Below are positions 1 through 8,189 of a DNA stretch of 64,000 bases, piece by piece. Location of the stretch: positions 62,001 through 126,000 of the forward strand of contig JADQBQ010000014.1 of assembly GCA_016278505.1 (NCBI GenBank), read 5' to 3'. Below the pieces are notes generated by a model. That model had not been told where the DNA came from and searched no databases. It saw nothing but the letters and a program-made list of their open reading frames with translations. Source of the DNA: Clostridiales bacterium (GTDB lineage: Bacteria > Bacillota > Desulfotomaculia > Desulfotomaculales > VENG01). Every line of letters starts with the position of its first letter. The stretch's first letter is position 1. The translations under genes were made by a program, and so were the position numbers.

Positions 1-786
1 AGTAATAGTGGCATACCCGGGGGTAGGCCATTGAAAGTCACCCGATACGCGGGGCATACTCCCGTCACTGTTTCTCCGGGCTATGGATTGCACGATTTGT
101 TCTTCTTCTGCCTCTAAACGGCGCACTTCGGCCTGGTAGCGGGTAAGATTTTCCTCGGCCGAGGCTAAAAGGGTACGCTTGGCCGCGTTACGGTCAGCCA
201 ATTCCTTTCTGGCCCGGTCCTGCCGCTCAATTAAAGAGGCTATGGCATCACGCTGCTCTTCCAATCCTTTCTTTTTTTGCTCCAATTCCTCTCTCTGTTC
301 CTGGCATTCTTTGATGAGTTCAGAATCCTGGGCTACCACCCATTTGAGCATTTCATAGCGATTAACAAAATCACTGAAATCCTCGGAGGCCAGCAGTACT
401 TCCAGATAACTTACCGGGCCACTCTCGTACATGGCCCGCACCCTCTCCCGCAGTATTTTATCCTTTTCATTAAGCTCGGTTATTGCTTCTTCCAGCTCGG
501 TTTCCGTAGAGCGAAGGGCAACTAAGGCCGTGTCCATTCTGGAACTAAGTTCTTGTATTTGCTGCCTTTTTTGATTTATATTGGCATTAAGGGCCACTAC
601 CTGGGATGTGTAACTAGTTACAGTTTGTTTTTGTTCCCGCAGGTCCTGCCTTTTTTGTTCCAGCTGTATACGTTTTTGCTGTAACAATTGATCCAGGTCG
701 TCACCGTATGCAACCCCAAGGCCCCCACCAGCTAAACAAAGAGCAAGCGACAGTACAAAGACTCTTTTCGTCAAACCGGAACCCAC
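1..786 (-). CDS. M23-family murein hydrolase activator or peptidase (EnvC/CwlO-like), C-terminus outside window
   Basis: Only the first about 262 residues are visible; the gene runs off the left edge. A GTG start at 786 follows a G-rich ribosome site; a TTG four codons later is the alternative. Residues about 5-27 are a signal peptide, followed by long Gln/Glu/Lys-rich coiled coils interrupted near residues 104-128 by a hinge block (MYESGPVSYLEVLLASEDF), as in PcsB/EnvC/CwlO-type proteins. At about residue 251 the text FQWPTPG marks the entry to a LytM/M23 zinc endopeptidase domain, which lies outside. It follows ftsX by 20 bases on the same strand; in this family FtsEX recruits and opens the coiled-coil hydrolase for wall cleavage at division or elongation. 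Whether the catalytic His/Asp residues are intact cannot be seen. Confidence 0.88.
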   Translation of the reverse strand, partial: MGSGLTKRVFVLSLALCLAGGGLGVAYGDDLDQLLQQKRIQLEQKRQDLREQKQTVTSYTSQVVALNANINQKRQQIQELSSRMDTALVALRSTETELEEAITELNEKDKILRERVRAMYESGPVSYLEVLLASEDFSDFVNRYEMLKWVVAQDSELIKECQEQREELEQKKKGLEEQRDAIASLIERQDRARKELADRNAAKRTLLASAEENLTRYQAEVRRLEAEEEQIVQSIARRNSDGSMPRVSGDFQWPTPGYATIT

Positions 787-806
787 CTACATATCCCCCC
801 AAAACG

Positions 807-1694
807 TCAGATTTTAAGAAATTTCCTCACCGATATGGCGCTTCCCAAGATGCCCAGCAACAAACCCAGCGCCGTAATTCCCAGCAAGGTATAATTTATT
901 ATTTGTGGTTGATTAATTAACTGTATAAACGATAAAGTTTCATTTACCCTCAGCACCAGTGTGCTATAGCCCAAATAAATGACACCTGAGGTAACCAGTC
1001 CTCCCAACAAACCTAACAACATCCCCTCCAACATAAAGGGCATACGTATAAACCAGTTGGTGGCCCCCAGTATCCTCATAATGCCTATTTCCTGTCGGCG
1101 GGCATACACTGACAACCGGATGGTAGTGGCAATAAGAAATACAGCGGCTACTCCCAGGAGAACCACGATGGCCAGACCCATGGTACGCACCCACTGAGAA
1201 AGAACCAAAAGTTTTTCCACCACTCCATGGCCATAGCGCACACCCTCCACACCGTGCAGGTCTTCGATCTTTTTAGCCACAGATGGCACCAAATCAGTGG
1301 AAAGGGCCTTTACACGGTATGAATCGGGGAGAGTATTTTCTTCTTCCAGGCCTGCCAGAGCATCTTGCCTTTCTCCGAAACTTTCTTTCATTTCTTCCAG
1401 AGCACGCTCACGGGATATAAAATTTACGCTCTCCACCCCGCCCAGAAATTTTATCTGCTCTCCAAGATCCACCAGTTCCTCCCCGGAAACACTTTCTTGC
1501 ACAAAAACACTTATTTCAACGCCGGACTCCACCCGGTCCGCCAAATGATTTACATTAAGCACCAGCAGCACTGAGCTACCCAAAATAAACAGTGAGATTA
1601 TAATAGTACCCACTGCAGCCAGGGAAAGCCAACTGTTCCGGTATAGGGATTTAAAGGCCTCTACCCAGTAATAGGAAATATTGTTGAGACTCAA
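807..1694 (-). CDS. ftsX: Cell division ABC transporter permease FtsX
   Basis: 295 residues, the usual FtsX length. One membrane helix near residues 20-42 is followed by an extracellular domain of about 120 residues containing the family block VESVNFISRERALEEM, then three helices near 170-192, 220-245 and 268-290 that form the MacB/FtsX permease fold. FtsX transmits ATP hydrolysis by FtsE across the membrane to a periplasmic or extracellular wall hydrolase. The TTG start overlaps the ftsE stop codon (TTGA), so translation is probably coupled. The next gene downstream is the coiled-coil M23 protein, the expected partner. Confidence 0.95.
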   Translation of the reverse strand: MSLNNISYYWVEAFKSLYRNSWLSLAAVGTIIISLFILGSSVLLVLNVNHLADRVESGVEISVFVQESVSGEELVDLGEQIKFLGGVESVNFISRERALEEMKESFGERQDALAGLEEENTLPDSYRVKALSTDLVPSVAKKIEDLHGVEGVRYGHGVVEKLLVLSQWVRTMGLAIVVLLGVAAVFLIATTIRLSVYARRQEIGIMRILGATNWFIRMPFMLEGMLLGLLGGLVTSGVIYLGYSTLVLRVNETLSFIQLINQPQIINYTLLGITALGLLLGILGSAISVRKFLKI

Positions 1695-2371
1695 AGGGCC
1701 TTTGCCCCCCTTTCCCCTTGTTTCACCAAACGCCCTCCCGCAAGGGTAATTACCCGTCGTTTCATGGCATCCACAATATCCCAGGCATGGGTAGCCACCA
1801 ATACGGTAGTTCCCCTCCGGTTTATATCCGAAAAAAGTTTAACTATATCCCAGGAAGTATCCGGGTCAAGGTTACCCGTGGGCTCGTCCGCTATAATTAA
1901 AGAGGGCTTGTTAATAATGGCCCTGGCTATGCTGACCCTTTGCTGCTCACCGCCGGATAGTTTGGCCGGTATCATTTCTGTCTTGTTTTCCAGGCCTACC
2001 AACTTTAGCACCGGCGGAACGGCCCTGCGAATTTCCTTTCTGCCCACACCGGCAATCTGCAGGGCAAAAGCCACATTCTCAAACACCGTTTTTTGGGGCA
2101 GCAGGCGAAAATCTTGAAAGACCATGCCTATTTTACGCCGCAGCAGAGGAATTTCTTTTCCTTTGTAGCGGACTACATTTTTGCCGTTAAAAAGAACTTG
2201 TCCCCTGGTAGGCAATTCTTCCCGGCATATTAATTTTATTAAAGTGCTCTTTCCGGCACCACTGGAACCTACTAAAAAGGCGAACTCACCTTTAGCAATA
2301 TGCAAGGTAACATCGTTCAAAGCTTTAACTTCATTTTCGTATGTTTTGGAAACATTGTACATTTGAATCAT
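1691..2371 (-). CDS. ftsE: Cell division ATP-binding protein FtsE
   Basis: ABC ATPase of 226 residues. Walker A (GSSGAGKS), signature LSGGEQQR, Walker B (LIIADEP) and the H-loop (THAWD) are all present. I place the start at the ATG giving MIQMYNVSKTY: GAGGTGG lies 8 bases upstream, whereas the ATG four codons earlier directly abuts that ribosome site. The N-terminus then matches the family. FtsE works with FtsX at the cytoplasmic membrane to control murein hydrolysis at the division site; no substrate transport is implied. The gene overlaps ftsX. Confidence 0.96.
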   Translation of the reverse strand: MIQMYNVSKTYENEVKALNDVTLHIAKGEFAFLVGSSGAGKSTLIKLICREELPTRGQVLFNGKNVVRYKGKEIPLLRRKIGMVFQDFRLLPQKTVFENVAFALQIAGVGRKEIRRAVPPVLKLVGLENKTEMIPAKLSGGEQQRVSIARAIINKPSLIIADEPTGNLDPDTSWDIVKLFSDINRRGTTVLVATHAWDIVDAMKRRVITLAGGRLVKQGERGAKAL

Positions 2372-2420
2372 TGCTACATCCACCTCGGCTCAACAATTCG
2401 ACGCCCATCGTCTAATTCCT

Positions 2421-2455
2421 TTAAAAAAAGCAAAACCCCCTATAAAGGGGGAATT
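2421..2455 (-). terminator. Rho-independent terminator after the transketolase genes
   Basis: Read on the minus strand, a CCCCC/GGGGG stem with a 6-base loop is followed by a T-rich tract (TTTTGCTTTTTTT). It separates the transketolase pair from ftsE. Confidence 0.75.
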
Positions 2456-2466
2456 ATTTACAATTT

Positions 2467-3408
2467 TTACCTTTTCCTACTAATGGCATCTCTGGCAGCT
2501 TTCTCAATATCGGCGGCCCTAAGACCATATTTATCCAAGAGCTCTTCAGGCTTGCCGGATTCTCCGAAAACATCAGGGATACCCACTCTCATTAAGGGTA
2601 CCGGGACTGTCTCACCCAGCACCTCTGCCACCGCGCCGCCCAGACCGCCGATAATGCTGTGTTCTTCGGCAGTAACCACCGCCCCCGTTACTTTAGCGGC
2701 CTTAATTACCGCCGCCACATCAAGAGGTTTCACGGTATGCATGTCCAAAACAGCTGCGTCAATACCTTCCTTTTCCAAACTCTCCGCAGCTTCCATGGCT
2801 TCGGCCACCATAATACCACAGGCTATTATGGTGACGTCCTTACCGGAACGTAGCTCGATAGATTTGCCGGGCGCAAAATCCAGGTCACCACCGTGCAGTA
2901 CAGGAACTTTGGAGCGGCCAAGTCTTATGTAAACCGGTCCGTCTATTTCCACCGCTGCCCTCACCGCCGCTATAGTGGAAGGTCCATCTGCGGGGACAAA
3001 TACGGTCATATTGGGCAGCACTCTCATTAACGCAATATCTTCCACTGCCTGGTGAGATGCCCCATCCTCACCTACCGTGATGCCGGCATGGGTAGCTCCT
3101 ATTTTCACATTCAAAGCCGGATAACTAATACTGTTGCGCACCTGATCATATACCCTGCCGCTGGCAAAAACCGCAAAGGAGCTGGCAAAGGGGACTTTAC
3201 CGGTGGCAGCCAACCCGGCGGCGGTGCCCATCATGTTTTGCTCCGCTATGCCCATGTCAAAAAAACGGTCAGGAAATTGCTTGCTGAAATTTATGGTTTT
3301 AGTGGACTTGGCCAGGTCCGCGTCCAATACCACTATATCACTGTTTTCCCCGCCTAATTCCACCAGAGCCTTCCCATAGGCTTCGCGGGTCGCCATTTTT
3401 TCCGTCAT
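2467..3408 (-). CDS. Transketolase, C-terminal subunit
   Basis: 313 residues corresponding to the pyrimidine-binding and C-terminal domains of transketolase, encoded separately from the N-terminal half as in many Firmicutes and archaea. Visible blocks include the catalytic/pyrimidine segment (FDMGIAEQNMMGTAAGLA, with the Glu that activates thiamine diphosphate), GEDGASHQAVEDIALMR and a C-terminal domain with TAEEHSIIGGLGGAV. It would pair with the adjacent N-terminal subunit to transfer two-carbon ketol units in the pentose phosphate pathway. It starts 21 bases after the stop of its partner, consistent with an operon. The start follows a GGAAGG ribosome site. Confidence 0.95.
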   Translation of the reverse strand: MTEKMATREAYGKALVELGGENSDIVVLDADLAKSTKTINFSKQFPDRFFDMGIAEQNMMGTAAGLAATGKVPFASSFAVFASGRVYDQVRNSISYPALNVKIGATHAGITVGEDGASHQAVEDIALMRVLPNMTVFVPADGPSTIAAVRAAVEIDGPVYIRLGRSKVPVLHGGDLDFAPGKSIELRSGKDVTIIACGIMVAEAMEAAESLEKEGIDAAVLDMHTVKPLDVAAVIKAAKVTGAVVTAEEHSIIGGLGGAVAEVLGETVPVPLMRVGIPDVFGESGKPEELLDKYGLRAADIEKAARDAISRKR

Positions 3409-3429
3409 AATCCTTCCTATCTCCTTTCC

Positions 3430-4248
3430 TTAAGCCAGTTCCTGCAAAGCTTTCTCTACTTCATCCGCTTTGGGGGCGGCGCCGTGCCACTCCACCTTAT
3501 CCTCCATAAAGGAAACCCCTTTACCTTTAACAGTCTCAGCAATAATCATACTGGGCTTGTCTTTTACCGCCCGGCATTTTTCGGTCGCCGCGATAATCTC
3601 CTTTATATTGTGGCCGTCAATCACCTGCACGTCCCAGCCAAAGGCTTTCCATTTTTCAGCCACCGGCTCGGGAGACATTATTTCCTTCACCGGGCCGTCT
3701 ATTTGAAAACCGTTATGATCTAAAAAGGCAATTACATTATCCAGCTTGTAATGTGCCGCGGCCATGGCAGCTTCCCAGACTTGCCCTTCCTGAATTTCCC
3801 CGTCTCCCAACAGTACATATACATTGTAATCCTTACCGTCCAGCCTTCCGGCCAGCGCCATACCGTTGGCAGCGGAAAGCCCCTGTCCCAGGGAACCGGT
3901 GGACATTTCAATTCCAGGCACCTTCTTCATATCCGGGTGCCCCTGCAGCGGGCTGCCAAGCTTGCGCAGACCCGTTAGTTCTTCCACCGGAAAATATCCC
4001 CTTTCCGCCAGGGCTGCATACTGAACGGGTGCCGCGTGTCCTTTAGACAGCACAAAACGGTCGCGATCCTCCCAGTGGGGCCTTTGCGGGTCAATATGCA
4101 TCACATTAAAATAAAGGGACGTGACTATATCCGCCGCCGAAAGAGAGCCGCCCGGGTGACCGGAACCTGCCTCACCAATCATTTTTACTACATGCCTGCG
4201 GATTGCCTTAGCCCTGCCTTCCAGGGCCGAAATGGTTTGTTCGTCCAT
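3430..4248 (-). CDS. Transketolase, N-terminal subunit
   Basis: 272 residues covering the thiamine diphosphate (PP) domain. [12 protein letters not shown] near the N-terminus and the diphosphate/metal motif starting GDGEIQEGQ and ending at the Asn of KLDN are present, with [10 protein letters not shown] between them. The start chosen is [11 protein letters not shown] because GGAGGT lies six bases upstream; the open frame extends 14 codons further but without a ribosome site. First gene of the split transketolase pair, reading into the C-terminal subunit. Confidence 0.95.
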   Translation of the reverse strand: MDEQTISALEGRAKAIRRHVVKMIGEAGSGHPGGSLSAADIVTSLYFNVMHIDPQRPHWEDRDRFVLSKGHAAPVQYAALAERGYFPVEELTGLRKLGSPLQGHPDMKKVPGIEMSTGSLGQGLSAANGMALAGRLDGKDYNVYVLLGDGEIQEGQVWEAAMAAAHYKLDNVIAFLDHNGFQIDGPVKEIMSPEPVAEKWKAFGWDVQVIDGHNIKEIIAATEKCRAVKDKPSMIIAETVKGKGVSFMEDKVEWHGAAPKADEVEKALQELA

Positions 4249-4316
4249 TTGTGTACCTCCATAAAATCTGTTATCTGATTTCCAACCCAACCACTAACAA
4301 CTCACACTGAACGGCT

Positions 4317-5165
4317 TCACTCGTGTCTATAATTTTTAAATCCCTCGCCCAGCACTTCCCGCACATCGGTCAGGATAAGAAATGCCGCAGGGTCAATTTC
4401 ATAGACTACTTCCTTCAACCTGCTCACTTCCGAGCGATTAACCACCGTCAACAGCACGTCCCGGTCGGTCCTAGTATAAAGCCCCTGACCCTTTAAAGCA
4501 GTAACGCCCCGGTCCAGCCGTGTTAAAATAGCCTCGGCAATATCATCCGTTCTGGCTGAAATGATAAAAAAGGCTTTGGCATAGCTAATCCCCTCCTGCA
4601 CCAAATCAATAACCCAGGCGGTAACAAAAATGGTCAGCAGCGCGTACATAGCCAGTTCCCAGCTGTGAAAGGTCAACCCTGCCGCCAGTACCACCAGCGC
4701 ATCCACCATAAAAAGCAGCTGGCCAATATTGATACCGGTATAACTGCGCAGTACAGCCGCCGCTAGATCAGTTCCCCCGGTAGTGCCCCGGTAACGGAAT
4801 ACCAATCCCAGCCCCAAACCCACCATGGCACCTCCGTAAAGGCTGGCCAAAAGGGGCTCCTGCGTAGGAACCGGCAGAAAACGTGCCATACCGTCAATAG
4901 CAACCGATAAGGCCAGCGTGCCGTACAGAGAACGAAATCCGAATGAAAGCCCCAGGCGGTAAACCCCCATGGCAAAAAGCGGGATATTCATGAATAACAT
5001 GGTCAGCCCCACCGGCAGGCCTAAAACATAATGCACCACCGTGGCGGCACCACTGACACCTCCGGCGGCTATTTTATTGGGAATCAGAAACATATCTAAC
5101 CCCAGGGCAATTATGATCACCCCGGCTGTAACCCAAATAAATTCCACCACTGATTTTAGTTTCAC
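4317..5165 (-). CDS. YitT family membrane protein (DUF161 + DUF2179)
   Basis: About 282 residues with five or so membrane helices in the first 190, including the family segments KIAAGGVSGAATVV and FRYRGTTGGTDLAA, then a soluble C-terminal DUF2179 domain (RDVLLTVVNRSEVSRL). I prefer the GTG start at 5165: a GGAGGCGGAGAG ribosome site precedes it, while the longer open frame upstream gives a Cys/Arg-rich N-terminus unlike the family. Function is not established; these are integral membrane proteins common in Firmicutes. It stands alone between the transketolase genes and a protease. Confidence 0.85.
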   Translation of the reverse strand: MKLKSVVEFIWVTAGVIIIALGLDMFLIPNKIAAGGVSGAATVVHYVLGLPVGLTMLFMNIPLFAMGVYRLGLSFGFRSLYGTLALSVAIDGMARFLPVPTQEPLLASLYGGAMVGLGLGLVFRYRGTTGGTDLAAAVLRSYTGINIGQLLFMVDALVVLAAGLTFHSWELAMYALLTIFVTAWVIDLVQEGISYAKAFFIISARTDDIAEAILTRLDRGVTALKGQGLYTRTDRDVLLTVVNRSEVSRLKEVVYEIDPAAFLILTDVREVLGEGFKNYRHE

Positions 5166-5299
5166 GGAAACATCTCTCCGCCTCCTACTGTAAAGCCGTT
5201 GACGGTAGCATATCCCGAATGATTTACAGGTATTAAATAACAAGATGAATAAAATAAAACACTTCTACCAGCGGAGAAAATTTCCTCCCCTTTTGTCGA

Positions 5300-5330
5300 A
5301 AAAAAAGCCCCGGGTATTGATACGGGGAAA
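5300..5330 (-). terminator. Rho-independent terminator after the S1C protease gene
   Basis: Minus-strand hairpin CCCCGTAT/ATACCCGGGG followed by eight Ts, directly after the protease stop codon. Confidence 0.85.
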
Positions 5331-5332
5331 AA

Positions 5333-6136
5333 TTACAAAAAGCTTCTATTCATTTGCAGTACCTCCTGTACAGGTATGGCCAGTCCTTCTTTATTTGTTT
5401 CACCCTCTGACTCCCGATTCCAGGTGGCAAAAACCACCCCTACCACACGGCCCTCCCGGTTAAACACCGGACTGCCGCTGTTACCATGGAAAATAGGAGC
5501 GTCGATGGTAAAAATACGCCCGGGCCTATTTTTAAGCTGTAGATAATCCTTCACCCTACCTTCGGCCACAATATTATTTAACCCCAGAGGATTACCTACT
5601 ACCCGTATTTTATCCCCCCGCGACGGTAAACCGGAACTGTCCAGGGGGACAGCCGGAAGACCCTCCCCTTTCAGGCTAATTACAGCCAGATCAATTTCAG
5701 GCCTGCTTGACCAGCGGTCAGCCTTGAAAATTTCTCCGTTAGGGAACTTAATTGTCATATTTTGTGCATTCTCAATGACGTGGTAGTTAGTAACAATAAC
5801 ACCCCGGGAATCAATATTAAAACCCGTGCCCGACTTTTGCTGCGCTGTAATAGACTCCCGCGCCACTACATCGATCTGCACTACAGCTTTTTGCAGCTGC
5901 TTTACGTCAATGTCTTGTTCTAACTGCAATGAATCAGCAACCAACTCCGACAAAGGCGCCCTAAAAGCAGGCAGCGAAGTAAGCACCACCAACCCCAGAA
6001 ATGCTACGGCCGTAAAAAATGCCACAATACGCACCAACACCGACCGCCCGCGCCGCATCTCTTCTAACTCTTCATCAAACTCATCTTCTAACTCATCATC
6101 ATAACCGGCATTGTTGTCGTCATTATACTTGGACAT
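5333..6136 (-). CDS. Membrane-anchored trypsin-like serine protease (S1C, HtrA/DegP-like without PDZ)
   Basis: 267 residues. A strongly acidic cytoplasmic N-terminus (about residues 1-28, many Asp/Glu) leads to one membrane helix at about 35-57, then the chymotrypsin-fold domain. The catalytic triad can be read: His in VTNYHVIEN, Asp in PEIDLAVI and Ser in HGNSGSPVF. The protein ends after the protease domain, so there is no PDZ domain, unlike HtrA/DegS. It probably acts outside the membrane in protein quality control or signalling; the substrate is unknown. It is a single-gene unit with its own terminator, and a REP-type palindrome lies just upstream of its start. Confidence 0.9.
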   Translation of the reverse strand: MSKYNDDNNAGYDDELEDEFDEELEEMRRGRSVLVRIVAFFTAVAFLGLVVLTSLPAFRAPLSELVADSLQLEQDIDVKQLQKAVVQIDVVARESITAQQKSGTGFNIDSRGVIVTNYHVIENAQNMTIKFPNGEIFKADRWSSRPEIDLAVISLKGEGLPAVPLDSSGLPSRGDKIRVVGNPLGLNNIVAEGRVKDYLQLKNRPGRIFTIDAPIFHGNSGSPVFNREGRVVGVVFATWNRESEGETNKEGLAIPVQEVLQMNRSFL

Positions 6137-6151
6137 ACAAAATCACCACCC

Positions 6152-6194
6152 AATAAGTTAACACTTAGTGCCAGGCACCATCCGTTAACTTATT
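6152..6194. repeat. REP-type imperfect palindrome, left of the RAYT transposase
   Basis: Arms AATAAGTTAAC / GTTAACTTATT enclose an imperfect core with GTGCCAGGCAC. The right arm contains the transposase stop codon. A near-perfect relative lies at the other end of the transposase gene. Confidence 0.8.
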
Positions 6195-6981
6195 TAATTA
6201 ATTTGCAAAGAGCAGGTTTAGACAAGTTTATATTCTTTGCAATCCTACCGAGACTATAGCCATAATCCAAAGCTTTTTTAGCATAAGCAGCCTTATAAGG
6301 TGTCAAATACCGTTTGCGCGATCCGCATTTGATTAACTCATAATCCTGTGGGCTCACATCTGTTTCCAATAAAATCCTATCTAAATCTTTACCATATTTT
6401 ATAAGATCGCCAATGAAATTAACCGCATCAAAGTCTTTTGTTCCTGCCTTATCAATTAACTGTATATATTTCTTTACTGCTTCCGCCCGTTTGGAGGAAA
6501 ACAAGTCCAAAATCAAATCTGTGTCAACAAAGGTGTCCAAGTGTTTCCTATAATACGCGTCACTACTCCAATGGTACTGCCACACATACTTGCACAACCC
6601 CGCCCGCACCGGATTTTGGTGCACATACCTGAGCAAAGTCAAAACATACCTCTCATCCTGTACTAATTTTGCCTTATACCTGCCCTCAAAAACATGTCCG
6701 GAACGTTTTCGCACTAAGTTATAATATTTACTGTAGGAATTATTAACCAGGTGCATTACTTTATTTAAGGGTTGATCCATCGTCTGCAGGATTAAATGAT
6801 AGTGATTATTCATAATCACATAACCAAACAACATATACCCTGCCTTTTCCTTATAAGTACGTAACTTCTTTAATAAGTAATGTTTATCTATATCCTTCTC
6901 GAAGATAGTATTGCGGTTATTTCCCCGCTGGATTACATGATATATTGCACCTTCGTACTCTACGCGTCGCTCACGGCCCAT
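6190..6981 (-). CDS. REP-associated tyrosine transposase (RAYT, Y1/IS200-like)
   Basis: 263 residues of the Y1_Tnp (HUH) fold. The metal-binding HUH motif is in MNNHYHLIL and the probable nucleophile tyrosine lies in the helix NNSYSKYYN; the block GHVFEGRYKAKLV and RYVHQNPVRAGL are typical. A C-terminal helix-turn-helix-like segment (ALDYGYSLGRIAKNINLSK) follows. It is longer than IS200 TnpA (about 150 residues) and is flanked on both sides by palindromes of one family, the hallmark of RAYTs that handle REP sequences rather than an ordinary IS. A GAGGTG site precedes the ATG. The stop codon is inside the left palindrome arm. Confidence 0.9.
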   Translation of the reverse strand: MGRERRVEYEGAIYHVIQRGNNRNTIFEKDIDKHYLLKKLRTYKEKAGYMLFGYVIMNNHYHLILQTMDQPLNKVMHLVNNSYSKYYNLVRKRSGHVFEGRYKAKLVQDERYVLTLLRYVHQNPVRAGLCKYVWQYHWSSDAYYRKHLDTFVDTDLILDLFSSKRAEAVKKYIQLIDKAGTKDFDAVNFIGDLIKYGKDLDRILLETDVSPQDYELIKCGSRKRYLTPYKAAYAKKALDYGYSLGRIAKNINLSKPALCKLIK

Positions 6982-7008
6982 AACGACACCTCTTTTCAGT
7001 ACTAATAT

Positions 7009-7055
7009 CCAATAAGTTAACGATTAGTGCCTGGCACTAATCGTTAACTTATTGG
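7009..7055. repeat. Near-perfect 47-bp REP palindrome, right of the RAYT transposase
   Basis: Two 23-base arms (starting CCAATAAGTTAACG) are exact reverse complements around a single central base. The core GTGCCTGGCAC is shared with the left copy. It lies between the transposase and prfB. Confidence 0.9.
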
Positions 7056-7063
7056 GCCCGGGG

Positions 7064-8165
7064 TTAACCCCGGGCCAATTTTTGCAGGTATGCTGACATA
7101 AATTGGTCGATGTTGCCGTCCATTACTGCATCAATGTTGCCTACTTCCTCATTGGTACGGTGGTCCTTAACCATACGATAGGGGTGGAACACATAGGAAC
7201 GTATTTGGCTTCCCCAAGCTATTTCCATTTGCTCACCACGCATGGTGACCAATTCCTCTTCCTTCTTTTGCAGCTCCAGGTCCACCAGGCGAGATTTTAA
7301 GAGTTTCATGGCGGTGTTTCTGTTTGTTAACTGTGAACGCTCGCTCTGGCACTGTACCACTATCCCGGTGGGGATATGGGTTATCCTCACCGCGGAATCT
7401 GTTTTATTCACGTGCTGCCCGCCGGCACCGCCGGAACGGTAGGTGTCTACCTTCAGATCTTCTGAATTTATTTCCACAGCAATATCTTCCTGCACTTCCG
7501 GCAGTACATCCACGGAGGCGAAGGAGGTATGCCGGCGGCCTGCTGTGTCGAAAGGGGAAATGCGGACAAGCCTGTGCACGCCCTTTTCGGACTTCAGGTA
7601 GCCATAGGCGCGCTTGCCTTCTATAGCCACGGTAACGCTTTTGGTTCCGGCTTCATCACCGGGCAGCATATCCAACACATTCACCTTGTAATCGCGTTCC
7701 TCGGCCCAGCGAGTATACATACGCAGCAGCATATCCACCCAGTCCTGCGCCTCGGTCCCCCCTGCTCCGGCATGGAGGGATATAATGGCGTTATTGCTGT
7801 CGTAGGGGCCGCCCAGCAAAACTTCCAGTTCCATTTTTCCCAGCCTGCGCTGCAACCCTTGCAACTCAGCTGATGCCTCACCGTCCAGGCCGGCATCTTC
7901 CTCTTCCTCTATCAATTCAGCCATCGCGGTGAGGTCTTCATAAACCCTTTCTACTTCTTCAAAAGCCGTAACCCTGTCCTTTATGTCGGCAACCCGCTGA
8001 GTCACCTTCTGTGCATTTTCCTGGTCGTCCCAAAAGTCCGGTTTTTGCATTTGGCCTTCTGATTCATCTATCTCCTGCTTTTTAGTAGGTATGTCAAAGA
8101 GACACCCTCAAATCTGCAATGCGTTGATTAAGGTTTTCTAATTCCTTTTTTAGATCGGTAATCAT
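7064..8165 (-). CDS. prfB: Peptide chain release factor 2, with programmed +1 frameshift
   Basis: RF2 terminates translation at UGA and UAA. The gene is split: 23 codons from the ATG at 8165 (MITDLKKELENLNQRIADL) reach an in-frame TGA at 8094-8096; skipping one base (the T at 8096) continues as DIPTKKQEIDE for 343 residues, 366 in total, the normal RF2 length. The peptidyl-hydrolysis motif GGQ is in SGGAGGQHVNKTDSAVR; the stop-recognition tripeptide region (SPFD) is in VRISPFDTAGRRHTSF. The ribosome site is GGAG upstream of the ATG. It follows secA on the same strand, the usual Firmicute order. Confidence 0.97.
8093..8108 (-). promoter_or_regulatory. prfB: RF2 autoregulatory frameshift site
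   Basis: On the minus strand the slippery CTT-TGA-C is preceded by an AGGGTG Shine-Dalgarno-like element, three bases before CTT. This is the established RF2 feedback arrangement: low RF2 makes ribosomes pause at UGA and shift +1. Confidence 0.93.
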
Positions 8166-8189
8166 CTTCTTCTCCTCTTTCTCTGCTGT

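Noticed and set aside
5245-5463. Plus-strand frame between the YitT and protease genes
   Set aside because: Overlaps the protease 3' end and terminator; no ribosome site.
7052-7076. GGCCCGGGGTTAACCCCGGGCC hairpin as prfB terminator
   Set aside because: Strong stem at the prfB stop, but no T tract on the minus strand and it runs into the REP palindrome; not called as a terminator.
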